Assembly (NCBI RefSeq): GCF_001303895.1
Contig: NZ_LJSD01000017.1
Location: 62,001-126,000 of the forward strand
DNA length: 64,000 nucleotides
Source of the DNA: Mesorhizobium sp. 1M-11
Lineage (GTDB): Bacteria; Pseudomonadota; Alphaproteobacteria; Rhizobiales; Rhizobiaceae
Direction of reading: 5' to 3'
Each line of letters opens with the position of its first letter. Position 1 is the first letter of the stretch. Position numbers and translations under genes: made by a program. The notes beneath the pieces were generated by a model. The model saw only the letters and a list, made by a program, of their open reading frames with translations. It had not been told where the DNA came from and made no database searches. Of the stretch, positions 24,301-34,209 are shown in pieces.

Positions 24301-25278
24301 TTATGGAACAAGCACAGTCGTTCCCGTCGTCTTGCGCCCTTCAAGGTCGGCCTGGGCTCTTCCAGCGTCCTTCAAAGCATAAGTCTGATTGATCTTGATT
24401 TCGACGATGCCTTTCAGCACGACGTCGAACAATGCCTTGGCCGAGGCTTCGAGATCCTCGCGCCTGGCATTGTAGACAAACAGTGTCGGCCGGGTGGCAA
24501 AGAGCGAGCCCTTCTGGGCCAGGAGCGCGATATTGAAGGGCGGGATCGGTCCGGACGATTGGCCGAAGCTGACGAAGGTGCCGAGCGGGCGAAGGCAGTC
24601 CAGCGAACCCGGGAATGTATCCTTGCCAACCGAGTCGTAGACGACATCGCATTTGCGGCCATCGGTCAGCCGGGCGACCTCGGCAACGAAGTCCTGCGTT
24701 CGGTAGTCGATGACATGGTCATAGCCGTGCGCCTTGGCGAGTTCGACTTTTTCCGGCGAACCGGCCGTGCCGATCACCGAGGCGCCGAGATGCTTGGCCC
24801 ATTGCCCGAGGATCAACCCGACACCGCCGGCAGCGGCATGGTAGAGGATCGTGTCGTCCGGGCCGACCTTGAAAGTGCGCCGCAGGAGATATTCGGCCGT
24901 CATGCCCTTCAGCATCATGCCGGCGGCCTGCTCATCGCTGATGCCGTCCGGGATCTTCACGACACGGTCGGCAGCGATCACGCGCTGTTCGGCGTAGGCA
25001 CCGGTATTGATCACATACGCGATGCGGTCGCCTTGCTTAAGCCCTTTGACCCCTTCACCTATCTCCAGCACGACGCCAGCTGCCTCGCCGCCAGGGATCA
25101 ATGGCAGGCCATTCGGAGCCGGATAGAGGCCGGTACGGAAATAGATGTCGATGAAGTTGAGGCCGATCGCCGTATGCCTGACAAGGATCTGACCGGGCCC
25201 CGGACGACCAGGATCGGCACCCTCGTAGACCAATGCCTCAGGACCGCCATGGGCGTGGATACAGATTGCCTTGCTCAT
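24301..25278 (-). CDS. qor: Quinone oxidoreductase (zeta-crystallin type, MDR superfamily)
   Basis: 325 residues from the ATG at 25278 (MSKAICIHAHGGPEALVYEG). Features of NADPH:quinone reductases: GLNFIDIYFRTGLYP, GGEAAGVVLEIGEGV, a Rossmann AAAGGVGLILGQWAKHLGA near 145 and IGTAGSPEKVELAKAHGYD. No zinc ligands are seen, as expected. Probably reduces quinones by one electron with NADPH. It is adjacent to pcs on the same strand with a gap of 2 bp, so they may be cotranscribed. The longer frame reaching 25629 lies within pcs and is rejected. Confidence 0.9.
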   Translation of the reverse strand: MSKAICIHAHGGPEALVYEGADPGRPGPGQILVRHTAIGLNFIDIYFRTGLYPAPNGLPLIPGGEAAGVVLEIGEGVKGLKQGDRIAYVINTGAYAEQRVIAADRVVKIPDGISDEQAAGMMLKGMTAEYLLRRTFKVGPDDTILYHAAAGGVGLILGQWAKHLGASVIGTAGSPEKVELAKAHGYDHVIDYRTQDFVAEVARLTDGRKCDVVYDSVGKDTFPGSLDCLRPLGTFVSFGQSSGPIPPFNIALLAQKGSLFATRPTLFVYNARREDLEASAKALFDVVLKGIVEIKINQTYALKDAGRAQADLEGRKTTGTTVLVP

Positions 25279-25280
25279 TT

Positions 25281-26087
25281 TCAAACTTTCCTGGCGCCAA
25301 GATTGGGGAAGAACTGCATGACGCCGCCGATACAGAACAGATAGATGCCGGTCAGGCTGATACCGATCTTGGTGAAAAGGCTGACCTGTTCGCCCAGAAC
25401 GCCGATCTGGTTGTAGAAATTGGCAAGGGCCGATTGCGCCAGGGCAAGCGCGCCGAAACCGCACCATAACAGCGTCACCGTAAGGTTCACCGGCCGCAAC
25501 CGCACAACGCGGACAGGGTGCAGGAAGTTGATCGGCACGAAGGTGAGGATGCCGGCTATCACCACCACGGCAAACGACACCCATTGCCCCGGTTCGATGA
25601 CGAACAGCGTGAAGACCACCATGTTCCACACCACCGGGAAGCCCTTGAAGAAATTCTCCTTCGTCTTCATGCCGGTGTCGGCGTAGTAGATCGCGCTCGA
25701 CACCACGATGATGGCGGCCGACAGGAACGAAAGCCCCTCGCCCATGAAACCGCGCTGGTAGAGCGCGAAGGCCGGGATCAGCACGTAGGTCACATAATCG
25801 ATGATGTTGTCGAGCAGCTCACCCGACCAGGTTGGCAGGATTTCCTTCACTTCCAGCTTGCGCGCAATCGGCCCGTCGATGCCGTCGACGAACAGCGCGA
25901 GCCCGAGCCACCAGAACATCGCCGTCCAGCGTTCTTCGCTCGCCGCGACCAGCGACAGGAAAGCCAGGAATGAGCCGGACGCGGTGAGCAGGTGGACTGA
26001 GAACGCCCTAGCCTGCGGCCACGTCACCTTCTTCTTAGGGCGTGGGATACGCTCGGCGATCTTTTTTGCGGTTGTTTTCTTCTTCAC
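25281..26087 (-). CDS. pcs: Phosphatidylcholine synthase
   Basis: 268 residues, about eight membrane helices. The CDP-alcohol phosphotransferase motif is modified as in rhizobial Pcs: DGIDGPIARKLEVKEILPTW followed by SGELLDNIIDYVTYV. The enzyme condenses CDP-diacylglycerol with choline directly to make phosphatidylcholine, a lipid important in plant-associated and pathogenic alphaproteobacteria. The GTG at 26087 overlaps the DUF1326 stop (GTGA) and has GAGG upstream; a TTG at 26099 would add four residues. A very basic N-terminus (KKKTTAKKIAERIPRPKKK) faces the cytoplasm. Confidence 0.92.
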   Translation of the reverse strand: MKKKTTAKKIAERIPRPKKKVTWPQARAFSVHLLTASGSFLAFLSLVAASEERWTAMFWWLGLALFVDGIDGPIARKLEVKEILPTWSGELLDNIIDYVTYVLIPAFALYQRGFMGEGLSFLSAAIIVVSSAIYYADTGMKTKENFFKGFPVVWNMVVFTLFVIEPGQWVSFAVVVIAGILTFVPINFLHPVRVVRLRPVNLTVTLLWCGFGALALAQSALANFYNQIGVLGEQVSLFTKIGISLTGIYLFCIGGVMQFFPNLGARKV

Positions 26088-26698
26088 GGGCCTCGCCAAT
26101 CCAGCTTGCAGATTTCGGCCGAGCGGCCGGCGAAATTCCAGTTGCGACCAAAGGCACGCATGCGGCTCTTGTCGGATTTGGCAACTATGATCTCTGGCGC
26201 AATCCAGTATTCGGAGTTGCTGATCACCGTGTCCTTCCCGCGCGCCTTGCCGGGAACAGGCGTGATCGCACCGTCGATGATCTTCGGGATCTGGAAAACG
26301 CGCGTTCGGTCCTGGGTCTCGTAGGTGATGGGGGCCTGTTCGACACCGAGGAACTTTCCGACGAGGATCGACAGAAGTGACGTCGTGCCACCGGCCTTGC
26401 CGGTGAAGATCTTGGTCAATGCCTTCACGGCATGGATCGACGCCCGCTTGTCGATGAACAGACCCGCGGTCCAGTTGCCGCGACTCATATAGCCCGGAAT
26501 TTCCATGATCAGGCCGAGATTGAGCCCAGAAAGATCGACATCACCGAAATGGCCGGCATCGATTCGAAAGCCAGCCCAGGTCTGGCAATAGCCTTCCGTA
26601 GGCGGATGATTGCCGAGCGACAGCACACAGGGACAAAAAACCGTGCAATTGCAAGAGAGTACAAGCTCTCCTTTCATTGCCCAACTATGGTCGGTCAT
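26084..26698 (-). CDS. DUF1326 family protein
   Basis: 204 residues from the ATG at 26698. Near the N-terminus it has SCNCTVFCPCVLSLG, a CxC...CxC cluster shared by DUF1326 proteins, suitable for metal binding. The rest is beta-rich with no signal peptide, ending in KLDWRGP. DUF1326 genes usually sit beside DUF2182 genes, as here, and the pair is thought to handle a metal, but the role is not settled. Its stop overlaps the pcs start by 4 bp. Confidence 0.88.
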   Translation of the reverse strand: MTDHSWAMKGELVLSCNCTVFCPCVLSLGNHPPTEGYCQTWAGFRIDAGHFGDVDLSGLNLGLIMEIPGYMSRGNWTAGLFIDKRASIHAVKALTKIFTGKAGGTTSLLSILVGKFLGVEQAPITYETQDRTRVFQIPKIIDGAITPVPGKARGKDTVISNSEYWIAPEIIVAKSDKSRMRAFGRNWNFAGRSAEICKLDWRGP

Positions 26699-26712
26699 CG
26701 CCTGGTGTCCCT

Positions 26713-27609
26713 CTAACACAGGGACACTAATAGCAGGGCGGTAGCCCATACAAGCAGTATCGCTCCGGCGATCCTGCTTGGCAGGCGGCCATTCACTTGT
26801 TTTTCGAGCAAGGCGAACAGGCCGAGCAGCACCATCCAGAACAGGTTCATGATGCCTACGGCAAACATCACCAGCATCAGCGCCCAGCAGCAGCCGAGGC
26901 ACCATATGCCCTGCTCCGTTCCCAATCGGAAAATGCGTTGGGGCTTATCACTCCAGCGCGCAAACAGAATGGAAAACGGCCGCCGGCATTTCTTGAGGCA
27001 GGCTTCCTTCAAGCCGCTGAACTGGTAGAGGCCAGCTGCGCCCAGCAACACGGCGGCGGCGACGCCTCTGGCTGGACCGAATGCCTGCCCGTCCGGGGCT
27101 ATCGCCTGCAATCCCAGTGTAAGGCCGGCGAAGGCCAATGACGCGACCAGCCAGACTGCCAGATAACCCGCCACGAGGATCAGCGGATGCACCACGGGTT
27201 CACCCTTGATGCGAGCGGTATCGGCGATCTCACAGTAGGTGCGGATCATTGGCGCTGCGGAAGGCAACATGGTCGCCACAGCCATCAGAAACCACATCGT
27301 TGTCAGGGCCGAGAACTGGCTGATCGAATAAGCTTGGAACGGTGCCGGTCCTACGCAGAGCGCGACGAAACGTTCAAGCACGGTTGGCAGCGGTATCGTC
27401 GGTAGATCTCGCAGCAGGCCACCGCCAGGAACGGAGCCGGAAAACCCCGCCCGTGCGCCGCGTATCGCCATGCCGGCCAGCAGCAGCCATGCCAGGAGAA
27501 CGGCTCCGCCAAGCACTGCCACAACCACGTAACGCGGTTTGGCGCCGACGCCGGCAACAGTCCGCCCAACGCGGTCGAGATGGCTGAAATCGTCACTCTG
27601 GCCGGTCAT
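26713..27609 (-). CDS. DUF2182 family membrane protein
   Basis: 298 residues (start at ATG 27609, MTGQSDDFSHLD) with seven or so membrane segments and a predicted metal-binding family assignment. Motifs: MWFLMAVATMLPSAAPMIRT, LYQFSGLKEACLKKCRRPF with two cysteines, and a second half GIWCLGCCWALMLVMFAVGI. It precedes the DUF1326 gene by 14 bp, a conserved pairing. The Met and Cys residues in the membrane helices suggest copper or another soft metal, which is an inference. Confidence 0.87.
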   Translation of the reverse strand: MTGQSDDFSHLDRVGRTVAGVGAKPRYVVVAVLGGAVLLAWLLLAGMAIRGARAGFSGSVPGGGLLRDLPTIPLPTVLERFVALCVGPAPFQAYSISQFSALTTMWFLMAVATMLPSAAPMIRTYCEIADTARIKGEPVVHPLILVAGYLAVWLVASLAFAGLTLGLQAIAPDGQAFGPARGVAAAVLLGAAGLYQFSGLKEACLKKCRRPFSILFARWSDKPQRIFRLGTEQGIWCLGCCWALMLVMFAVGIMNLFWMVLLGLFALLEKQVNGRLPSRIAGAILLVWATALLLVSLC

Positions 27610-27726
27610 AGGCTGAATCGCCACGTTGATCACTCAAGTCCGGCTGCACTATATGCGTTGTTCATGGCAGGTCGACCGCTACCGGACACTCTTCGATCCG
27701 CCAGCAGAAAAACCATGCGAGTGCCG

Positions 27727-28941
27727 ATGCCAGACACGATCTCGAATTCCCCTATCCTTGTCGCCGGCACCGGTCCGGCCGGCTTGATCGCCGCTCTTGG
27801 TTTTGCCCATGCCGGATTTCCGGTCGTCCTGGTTGGCCCGGAGGCTAACGCCTCCGATGGCCGCACCACCGCACTGATGAATCCGGCGCTGAAAGTGCTC
27901 GACCGCATCGGTGTCCTTGGCGAACTGCAGCCCGTGGCCGCTCCCCTCAAGATCATGCGCATCGTCGATGCCACGCGACGTCTCATCCGCAGTCCGGTCG
28001 TTACTTTTCGTGCAAGCGAGATCGACGAAGAGCAGTTCGGCCTGAACTTCCCCAACAATGTGCTCAACCCCGTTCTGGCCAAGGTCGTGGAGGTCTCGCC
28101 CGGGATCGATTGGCGCAAGTCCCTCGTCACGAGCTGGTCTCTCGACGGAGATAAGGCGACAGCGATCCTTGCCGACGGCACTTCTGTTTCCGGTGCCCTT
28201 GCCGTTGCCGCCGATGGTCGTCTGTCGCCTGCGCGCGAAGCCGCAGGCATAACGACGGCCAAACGCACCTATCCGCAAGCCGCTTTGGTGCTGAATTTCG
28301 GTCATAGGGTCGAGCATAGCTTTGTGTCGACCGAATTCCACACCGAGACAGGTCCGTGCACTCAGGTTCCCCTGCCCGGCAATCGTTCGAGCCTGGTCTG
28401 GGTGGTCGAGCCGGAAATGGCCAAGGAATTGGCGGCGCTCGACGATGCCGCACTTTCGGTCAAGGTCGAGGAACGGATGCAGTCGATGCTCGGCCGCGTC
28501 AGCGTCGAACCCGGGCGGCAGATATACCCGCTTTCAGCCGCCACACCGCTGCGCTTTGCTGCAAAACGCATCGCATTGGTCGGTGAAGCGGCCCATGTCT
28601 TTCCACCGATCGGCGCGCAGGGCCTCAACCTCGGCATCAGGGATATCGACGATCTCATTGATGTTGCTTTGAAAAACCAAGGTGATCCGGGTGCTGTTGC
28701 GGCACTCGCCGCTTACGATTTCAAGCGGCGGCCCGACATCCTGGCGAGAAGCGGCGCAGTCAACCTGCTCAACATGTCGCTGCTGTCGGACATGCTGCCG
28801 GCACAGATGGCGCGCAGCGCGGGCCTTGGCCTGCTCGGCGGCTTCGCGCCGCTCCGTGCCTTCTTCATGCGCGAGGGTCTACGCCCCGGCAGCGGCTTCG
28901 CGGCCCTGGCCGGAGGCTTAAGGGAACAGATCCGGCGGTAG
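27727..28941 (+). CDS. UbiH/UbiF-family FAD-dependent hydroxylase
   Basis: 404 residues. The N-terminal FAD-binding motif is PILVAGTGPAGLIAALGFAH; the DG motif region is VAADGRLSPAREAAGI and the second FAD motif is RIALVGEAAHVFPPIGAQGL. This is the class that hydroxylates the ubiquinone ring. Divergent from DUF2182 and convergent with the AEC gene, whose 3' end overlaps by 24 bp. The ATG at 27727 is chosen over one at 27715 because alignment begins there; neither has a strong ribosome site. Which ring position it acts on is not determined. Confidence 0.88.
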   Translation: MPDTISNSPILVAGTGPAGLIAALGFAHAGFPVVLVGPEANASDGRTTALMNPALKVLDRIGVLGELQPVAAPLKIMRIVDATRRLIRSPVVTFRASEIDEEQFGLNFPNNVLNPVLAKVVEVSPGIDWRKSLVTSWSLDGDKATAILADGTSVSGALAVAADGRLSPAREAAGITTAKRTYPQAALVLNFGHRVEHSFVSTEFHTETGPCTQVPLPGNRSSLVWVVEPEMAKELAALDDAALSVKVEERMQSMLGRVSVEPGRQIYPLSAATPLRFAAKRIALVGEAAHVFPPIGAQGLNLGIRDIDDLIDVALKNQGDPGAVAALAAYDFKRRPDILARSGAVNLLNMSLLSDMLPAQMARSAGLGLLGGFAPLRAFFMREGLRPGSGFAALAGGLREQIRR

Positions 28942-29880
28942 GATGCCGTTGCGGATCAGATAGAGCAGCCCCGTCACCGTGAAGACGGACAGGCAGGTGG
29001 TGATCAGCACGCTGGCCGAAGCGCGCTGCACCCAAACGCCATATTGCTGGGCAATGACGAAGACGTTGGTCGCCGTCGGCAAGGCAGCCAGAAGCACGGC
29101 CGAAAAGAGCCAGGCCGGCGAGAAATTGCCAACAGCGCTCAGCACCACATAACAGAGCAGAGGATGCACGATGAGCTTCAGCAGCGCGATCGGCAGCATT
29201 TCGGCCGGCACACGGTTCAGGGGTCGCAACGCAAGCGTTACGCCCATGGCAAACAGCGCGCAGGGCGCCGCCGCGTTCGACAGGTAGACCAGCAGCCTTT
29301 CCGCCGGCACCGGTGGCCGGAACTGGAAATAGGCCGCGGCAACGCCGACGGCCGTGGCGATGATGAAGGGATGGAGGACGATCTTGCGAACAACCTCGAG
29401 GATCAGTTCCGGCGCGGGGCGTTTTTCGCCGCCAGACAACGCCATCATCATCGGTGCAACGGCAAAATGGATGATGTTTTCAAAACAGAAAATAAGCGCC
29501 ACCGGCACCGCGGCCTGTTCGCCAAAAGCAAGCAATGCGAGCCCAGGCCCCATATAGCCGATATTGCCATAGGCCGCCGCCAGCGCCTTGATTGTCGACT
29601 GGGCGATCTCGCCGCGCGAAATGATGACAGAAGCGGCGAACATCAGGGAAAAGACGACATAGGTCGAAAAGACCGAGCCGAGGATGAAATTCCATTCGGT
29701 CAGCTTCTCGAACAGCGTCTTGGCAAGAAGCTGGAAGAACAGCGCCGGCAAAGCGACATAGATGATGAAGGTGTTCATCCATCCCAGCGCCTCCAGCGGC
29801 TGCCTGGTCAGTCGCGCCACCAGAAAACCCAGGAAGATCAACCCGAAGAAAGGCAGGACCAGACCGATGACTTCCGACAT
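28918..29880 (-). CDS. AEC-family auxin-efflux-like transporter
   Basis: 320 residues from the ATG at 29880, ten predicted membrane segments, with FLGFLVARLTRQPLEALGWM, YVALPALFFQLLAKTLFEKL and a second half GVTLALRPLNR. AEC transporters export organic acids or, in plants, auxin; the substrate here is unknown. Its 3' end overlaps the UbiH-like gene by 24 bp on the opposite strand. Confidence 0.87.
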   Translation of the reverse strand: MSEVIGLVLPFFGLIFLGFLVARLTRQPLEALGWMNTFIIYVALPALFFQLLAKTLFEKLTEWNFILGSVFSTYVVFSLMFAASVIISRGEIAQSTIKALAAAYGNIGYMGPGLALLAFGEQAAVPVALIFCFENIIHFAVAPMMMALSGGEKRPAPELILEVVRKIVLHPFIIATAVGVAAAYFQFRPPVPAERLLVYLSNAAAPCALFAMGVTLALRPLNRVPAEMLPIALLKLIVHPLLCYVVLSAVGNFSPAWLFSAVLLAALPTATNVFVIAQQYGVWVQRASASVLITTCLSVFTVTGLLYLIRNGILPPDLFP

Positions 29881-30001
29881 GCCGTTCCCCGACAATTCTC
29901 GCTCCGGCCTATAGGCTGATCAGGGAGGGTGCAAGCTTAGCAGGATTGAATTGCGGCAGTTCCTGCGCCAAATAACAATGGAAAGTTGTGTGGTGAGTAT
30001 G

Positions 30002-30325
30002 ATGAAAACAGCCAGATTCTCGATCGGACAAGTGGTTCGCCACCGGCTGTTTCCGTTTCGCGGCATCATCTTCGATGTCGACCCGCAATTCGCCAACACC
30101 GAAGAATGGTATGAATCGATCCCCGCGGAAGTCAGGCCGCGCAAGGATCAGCCCTTCTATCATCTGTTGGCCGAGAACTCGGAGACCGAGTACATAGCCT
30201 ACGTCTCGGAGCAGAACCTGCTCGAAGACGATTCCGGCGAGCCGGTACGGCACCCGCAGATCAACGAATTGTTCGACAAGACGGCTGATGGGCGTTACGA
30301 GCCCAAGCATCATTCCAAACACTGA
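30002..30325 (+). CDS. hspQ: Heat shock protein HspQ
   Basis: 107 residues from the second of two adjacent ATGs (30002). Family pattern: MKTARFSIGQVVRHRLFPFR, GIIFDVDPQFANTEEWY, then HLLAENSETEYIAYVSEQNL. HspQ is a small hemimethylated-DNA-binding YccV-like protein that enhances Lon specificity. A GGTGAG lies 6 bp upstream. Followed 28 bp later by a clear terminator. Confidence 0.92.
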   Translation: MKTARFSIGQVVRHRLFPFRGIIFDVDPQFANTEEWYESIPAEVRPRKDQPFYHLLAENSETEYIAYVSEQNLLEDDSGEPVRHPQINELFDKTADGRYEPKHHSKH

Positions 30326-30353
30326 TCTGGTCGAGAACCCCGGTCTTGCGAAC

Positions 30354-30386
30354 AAAAAGGGCTCCGGAATCCGGAGCCCTTTTTTT
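30354..30386 (+). terminator. Intrinsic terminator between hspQ and aspS
   Basis: GGGCTCCGG, AAT, CCGGAGCCC: a 9-bp GC-rich stem, preceded by an A run and followed by seven T. Works for both convergent genes. Confidence 0.93.
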
Positions 30387-30409
30387 CGGCGATTGGTTCG
30401 CAGTGCCGA

Positions 30410-32200
30410 TCAGACGTCCTTCTTCTGCGGCGTAACGCGCAGTTCGAGCTCGCGCAGCTGTGTCAACGTCGCCGGGCTCGGCGCGCCCATTAGCAGGTCC
30501 TGTGCCTGCTGGTTCATCGGGAACAGCGAGATCTCGCGCAGGTTCTTGGCGCCGACCAGCAGCATGATGATGCGGTCGATGCCGAACGCCGCACCGCCAT
30601 GCGGCGGCGCGCCGTACTGGAAGGCGCGGTAGAGACCGCCGAAGCGCTCTTCCACGTCCTGCTGGCTCAACCCCACCTTTTCGAAGGCCGCAACCATGGT
30701 TTCCGGCGACTGGTTGCGGATCGAGCCGGAAGCGATCTCGAAGCCGTTGCAGACGGCGTCGTACTGGAAAGCTTTGATGGTGAGCGGATCCTGGTTCTTC
30801 AACGCCTCCAGGCCACCTTGCGGCATCGAGAACGGGTTGTGCGCGAAGTCGACCTTCTTCTCGTCCTCGTTCCACTCGAAGAAGGGGAAGTCGACGATCC
30901 AGCACAATTCGAAGCGATCGCGGTCGACGAGGTTCAGTTCCTCGCCCGCACGGGTGCGTGCCTCGCCGGCGAACTTGTAGAACTTGTCCGGTTCGCCAGC
31001 GACGAAGAAACAGGCGTCACCGTCATCAAGGCCGAGCTGGGTGCGGACGGCTTCGGTACGCTCCTCGCCGATGTTCTTGGCGAGTGGGCCTGCACCTTCC
31101 AGCTTTTCGGCTTCCTTGCGCCAGAAGATGTAACCGAGACCGGGTTGCCCCTGCTGCTGCGCCCAGGCGTTCATACGGTCGCAGAAGGCACGCGAACCGC
31201 CTGTCTTGGCAGGAATTGCCCAGACCTGAACCTTCGGGTTCGAAGCAATCATATTGGCGAAGACCTTGAAGCCGGAGCCGGCGAAATGGCGCGTCACCTC
31301 TTCCATGATGATGGGGTTGCGCAAGTCGGGCTTGTCCGAGCCGTATTTGCGGATCGCTTCGTCATAAGGGATGCGCGGCCATTCCTTGGTCACCGGCTTG
31401 CCTTCGGCGAACTGCTCGAACACCGAGGTCATCAGCGGCGTCATGGTGTTCCAGACGTCTTCCTGCGTGACGAAGCTCATCTCCAAGTCGAGCTGATAGA
31501 ATTCGCCCGGCAGGCGGTCGGCGCGCGGGTCTTCGTCGCGGAAACAGGGCGCGATCTGGAAATAGCGGTCGAAGCCCGCCACCATCAGAAGCTGCTTGTA
31601 CTGCTGCGGCGCCTGCGGCAGCGCGTAGAAGTTGCCAGGGTGAATACGGCTCGGCACCAGGAAGTCGCGCGCGCCCTCCGGCGAGGAGGCCGTCAGGATC
31701 GGTGTCGAGTATTCGGCGAAACCGGCAGCCGTCATCTCGCGGCGCATCGCGGCAATGACCTGTGTGCGCTTGACGATGTTCTTGTGCAGCGTGTCGCGGC
31801 GCAAATCGAGGAAACGGTACTTCAGGCGCACGTCCTCGGGATAATCCGGCTCGCCGAACACCGGCAGCGGCAGTTCCTTGGCAGCCGAAAGCACTTCGAT
31901 CTCGCGCGCGAAAATCTCGATCTCGCCGGTCGGCAGGTTGGCGTTCGCAGTCTCCGCGGTGCGCGCCTTGACGTCACCGTCGACGCGGATCACCCATTCG
32001 CCGCGCACCGTTTCGGCCGCCTTGAAGGCCGGCGAATCCGGATCGGCCACGATCTGGGTCAGGCCGTAGTGGTCGCGCAGATCGATGAACAGCAGGCCGC
32101 CGTGATCGCGCACGCGATGGACCCAGCCGGAGAGCCGGACATTCTGGCCGACATCCGACTTCCTGAGAGCTGCACAGGTGTGGCTGCGGTAACGATGCAT
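30410..32200 (-). CDS. aspS: Aspartyl-tRNA synthetase
   Basis: 596 residues from the ATG at 32200 ([20 protein letters not shown]). N-terminal OB-fold anticodon domain (about 1-110), class II motif 2 [20 protein letters not shown] at about 219-240, bacterial GAD insertion around 290-410 and motif 3 [11 protein letters not shown] near the end. Charges tRNA-Asp with aspartate. Whether it also charges tRNA-Asn (common in alphaproteobacteria lacking AsnRS) cannot be read from here. The longer frame to 32305 has no support. Confidence 0.96.
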   Translation of the reverse strand: MHRYRSHTCAALRKSDVGQNVRLSGWVHRVRDHGGLLFIDLRDHYGLTQIVADPDSPAFKAAETVRGEWVIRVDGDVKARTAETANANLPTGEIEIFAREIEVLSAAKELPLPVFGEPDYPEDVRLKYRFLDLRRDTLHKNIVKRTQVIAAMRREMTAAGFAEYSTPILTASSPEGARDFLVPSRIHPGNFYALPQAPQQYKQLLMVAGFDRYFQIAPCFRDEDPRADRLPGEFYQLDLEMSFVTQEDVWNTMTPLMTSVFEQFAEGKPVTKEWPRIPYDEAIRKYGSDKPDLRNPIIMEEVTRHFAGSGFKVFANMIASNPKVQVWAIPAKTGGSRAFCDRMNAWAQQQGQPGLGYIFWRKEAEKLEGAGPLAKNIGEERTEAVRTQLGLDDGDACFFVAGEPDKFYKFAGEARTRAGEELNLVDRDRFELCWIVDFPFFEWNEDEKKVDFAHNPFSMPQGGLEALKNQDPLTIKAFQYDAVCNGFEIASGSIRNQSPETMVAAFEKVGLSQQDVEERFGGLYRAFQYGAPPHGGAAFGIDRIIMLLVGAKNLREISLFPMNQQAQDLLMGAPSPATLTQLRELELRVTPQKKDV

Positions 32201-32368
32201 AGGACTGCCATTCCAAGATTTCAGGGGTTCATGCGAACGGGCGGCGCAGTGTGCGCGATGCCCGAAAATTGGCGCGAAAAGCGCATGCAAGCCGGCTTTT
32301 GTCAAGGTGAACGCGACAACTGAACAGCCATGCGGCCCGACCGGCCGCTCAGCCGGAGCCGTTACCGG

Positions 32369-32785
32369 TCAGAACTGCTTCTTCAGCCAGATGGTGGCGT
32401 GTCCTGGCGGATAGTCGTCAATGCGGCCGAACTCCTGAAAACCGTGACGTTTGTAGAATTCCGGCGCCTGGAAGGAAAAGGTTTCGAGATAGGCACCGAG
32501 ACAGCCGCGTTCGCGCGCGATCGCTTCCGCCTTGGCGAGCAACTGGCTGCCAAGGCCGCCCTTGCGATTCTCAGGGCTCACCCACAACCAGTCGACGAAC
32601 ATCCAAGAATAGCCGGTATTGCCTTTGAGACCGCCCAGCACGCTGCCATCGTCGTCGCGCGCCAGGATCCAAAGCTCCTGGTGATTGTAGGGCCCGCCCT
32701 TTGCGACGTTGTATTCGTCCAGTCCCTCGCCGATCATATCGGCGATGTCCTCATCGACTTCCGTGCTGACGGTCAGCATCACCAT
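32369..32785 (-). CDS. GNAT-family N-acetyltransferase
   Basis: 138 residues. Acetyl-CoA motif A: LWVSPENRKGGLGSQLLAKA, followed by RERGCLGAYLETFSFQAPEF, YKRHGFQEFGRIDDYPPGHA, typical GNAT order. Acceptor unknown. Single gene between aspS and rnd; spacings of about 170 and 220 bp hold nothing else recognised. Confidence 0.9.
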   Translation of the reverse strand: MVMLTVSTEVDEDIADMIGEGLDEYNVAKGGPYNHQELWILARDDDGSVLGGLKGNTGYSWMFVDWLWVSPENRKGGLGSQLLAKAEAIARERGCLGAYLETFSFQAPEFYKRHGFQEFGRIDDYPPGHATIWLKKQF

Positions 32786-33003
32786 TGGACACCTGAGGTT
32801 TCACTTGAATAGAGGTCAGCGGATTCGGAATGTCTTTTTGGTGTTCCGTTTGCCGCGATATTTGCGATTCTCACTGAGCGGTTTCAAATCTGGCGGGAAA
32901 AAGGCCGTTATACGCAGCCGATAGCAAGAATGCGCCCATCTATGACTTGACGAAACCGGTCGGCAGGCGAGACAAGATCGCATTCCTTGCCAATGAGATT
33001 TTG

Positions 33004-34161
33004 ATGCATCTGATAACAAGCCAAGAAGAACTGGATGCGGTTGTTCGCGAACTCGCCAAATCCGAATTCGTCACCGTCGATACCGAGTTCATCCGCGAAA
33101 CCACATTCTGGCCGGTGCTTTGCCTGATCCAGATGGCGGCTCCGGGCGTTACCGCTCTGATCGATCCGCTGAGCCCTGGCCTCGACTTGAAGCCGTTCTT
33201 CGACCTCATGCGCAATGAGAAGGTCACCAAGGTTTTCCATGCGGCGCGCCAGGACATTGAAATCGTCGTCCATCTGGGTGATCTCGTGCCGCACCCGGTC
33301 TTCGACACCCAGGTTGCTGCGATGGTCTGTGGTTTTGGCGACAGCGTCTCCTATGACCAGCTGGTGCAGAAGGTTACCGGTGCCCGCCTCGACAAGTCGT
33401 CGCGTTTCACCGATTGGCGCCACCGGCCGCTTTCCGACAAGCAGCTTGACTATGCGCTGGCCGATGTCACCCATCTGATCGACGTCTATAAGCACCTGAA
33501 AGACCAATTGGCCCGTGAGGATCGCGCCCATTGGTTGAATGAGGAGATGGAGGTGCTCACCTCCCGCGAGACGTACGACCCTCATCCCGAAGATGCCTGG
33601 AAGCGGCTGAAGATGCGGTTGCGCAAACCGCAGGAACTGGCTGTGGTGCAGGCGGTCGCTGCCTGGCGTGAGCGCGAGGCAAGAGAGCGTGACGTGCCGC
33701 GCGGACGGGTGCTGAAGGACGATGCGATCTATGAGATCGCGCAACAGGCGCCACGCGACGCCAACGCACTCGGCCGCCTGCGTACGACACCGAAAGGATG
33801 GGAACGCTCGGCGACGGCGACCGCCCTGCTCGAAGCGGTCAATGCTGCATTGGCTCGTCCGAAGGAAGAGATGCCGAAACTGCCAAAGGTGTTTCAGCCG
33901 CCGGAAGGCACAAGCGCAGCGTCGGAACTGCTGAAGGTCCTGCTTCGGATCGTCGCCGAAAAACAAGGCGTTGCCGCCAAGGTGCTGGCGACCAGCGACG
34001 ATATCGATCGGATTGCCGCGGAGGGCGAGGATGCCGACGTGCCGGCCTTGCAAGGCTGGCGTCGCGCCGTGTTCGGCGACGCCGCCCTGCGGCTCGTGCG
34101 CGGTGAAATCGGCATCAAGTTCGAGAAGCGCAGGATTGCTGTCTTCGACCTGAAAGCTTGA
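33004..34161 (+). CDS. rnd: Ribonuclease D
   Basis: 385 residues from the ATG at 33004 (MHLITSQEELDAVVRELAKS). DEDDy exonuclease: Exo I FVTVDTEF, Exo II FHAARQDIEIV, Exo III LDYALADVTHLIDVY (YxxxD). An HRDC domain (about 205-285: RKPQELAVVQAVAAWREREA) follows, then a second HRDC-like region. Trims 3' ends of tRNA precursors. Convergent with guaB; a short GC hairpin without a T run lies between. Confidence 0.93.
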   Translation: MHLITSQEELDAVVRELAKSEFVTVDTEFIRETTFWPVLCLIQMAAPGVTALIDPLSPGLDLKPFFDLMRNEKVTKVFHAARQDIEIVVHLGDLVPHPVFDTQVAAMVCGFGDSVSYDQLVQKVTGARLDKSSRFTDWRHRPLSDKQLDYALADVTHLIDVYKHLKDQLAREDRAHWLNEEMEVLTSRETYDPHPEDAWKRLKMRLRKPQELAVVQAVAAWREREARERDVPRGRVLKDDAIYEIAQQAPRDANALGRLRTTPKGWERSATATALLEAVNAALARPKEEMPKLPKVFQPPEGTSAASELLKVLLRIVAEKQGVAAKVLATSDDIDRIAAEGEDADVPALQGWRRAVFGDAALRLVRGEIGIKFEKRRIAVFDLKA

Positions 34162-34209
34162 AAACGAGAGCGAGGAACGCCCTCGCCCATTGCAAGGCCT
34201 AGTTCGCGC

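Noticed and set aside
25279..25629. Longer start for the quinone oxidoreductase
   Set aside because: Lies entirely within pcs; the family N-terminus begins at 25278.
30599..32323. Long plus-strand open frame opposite aspS
   Set aside because: Shadow of a highly expressed GC-rich gene; product is low in typical motifs.
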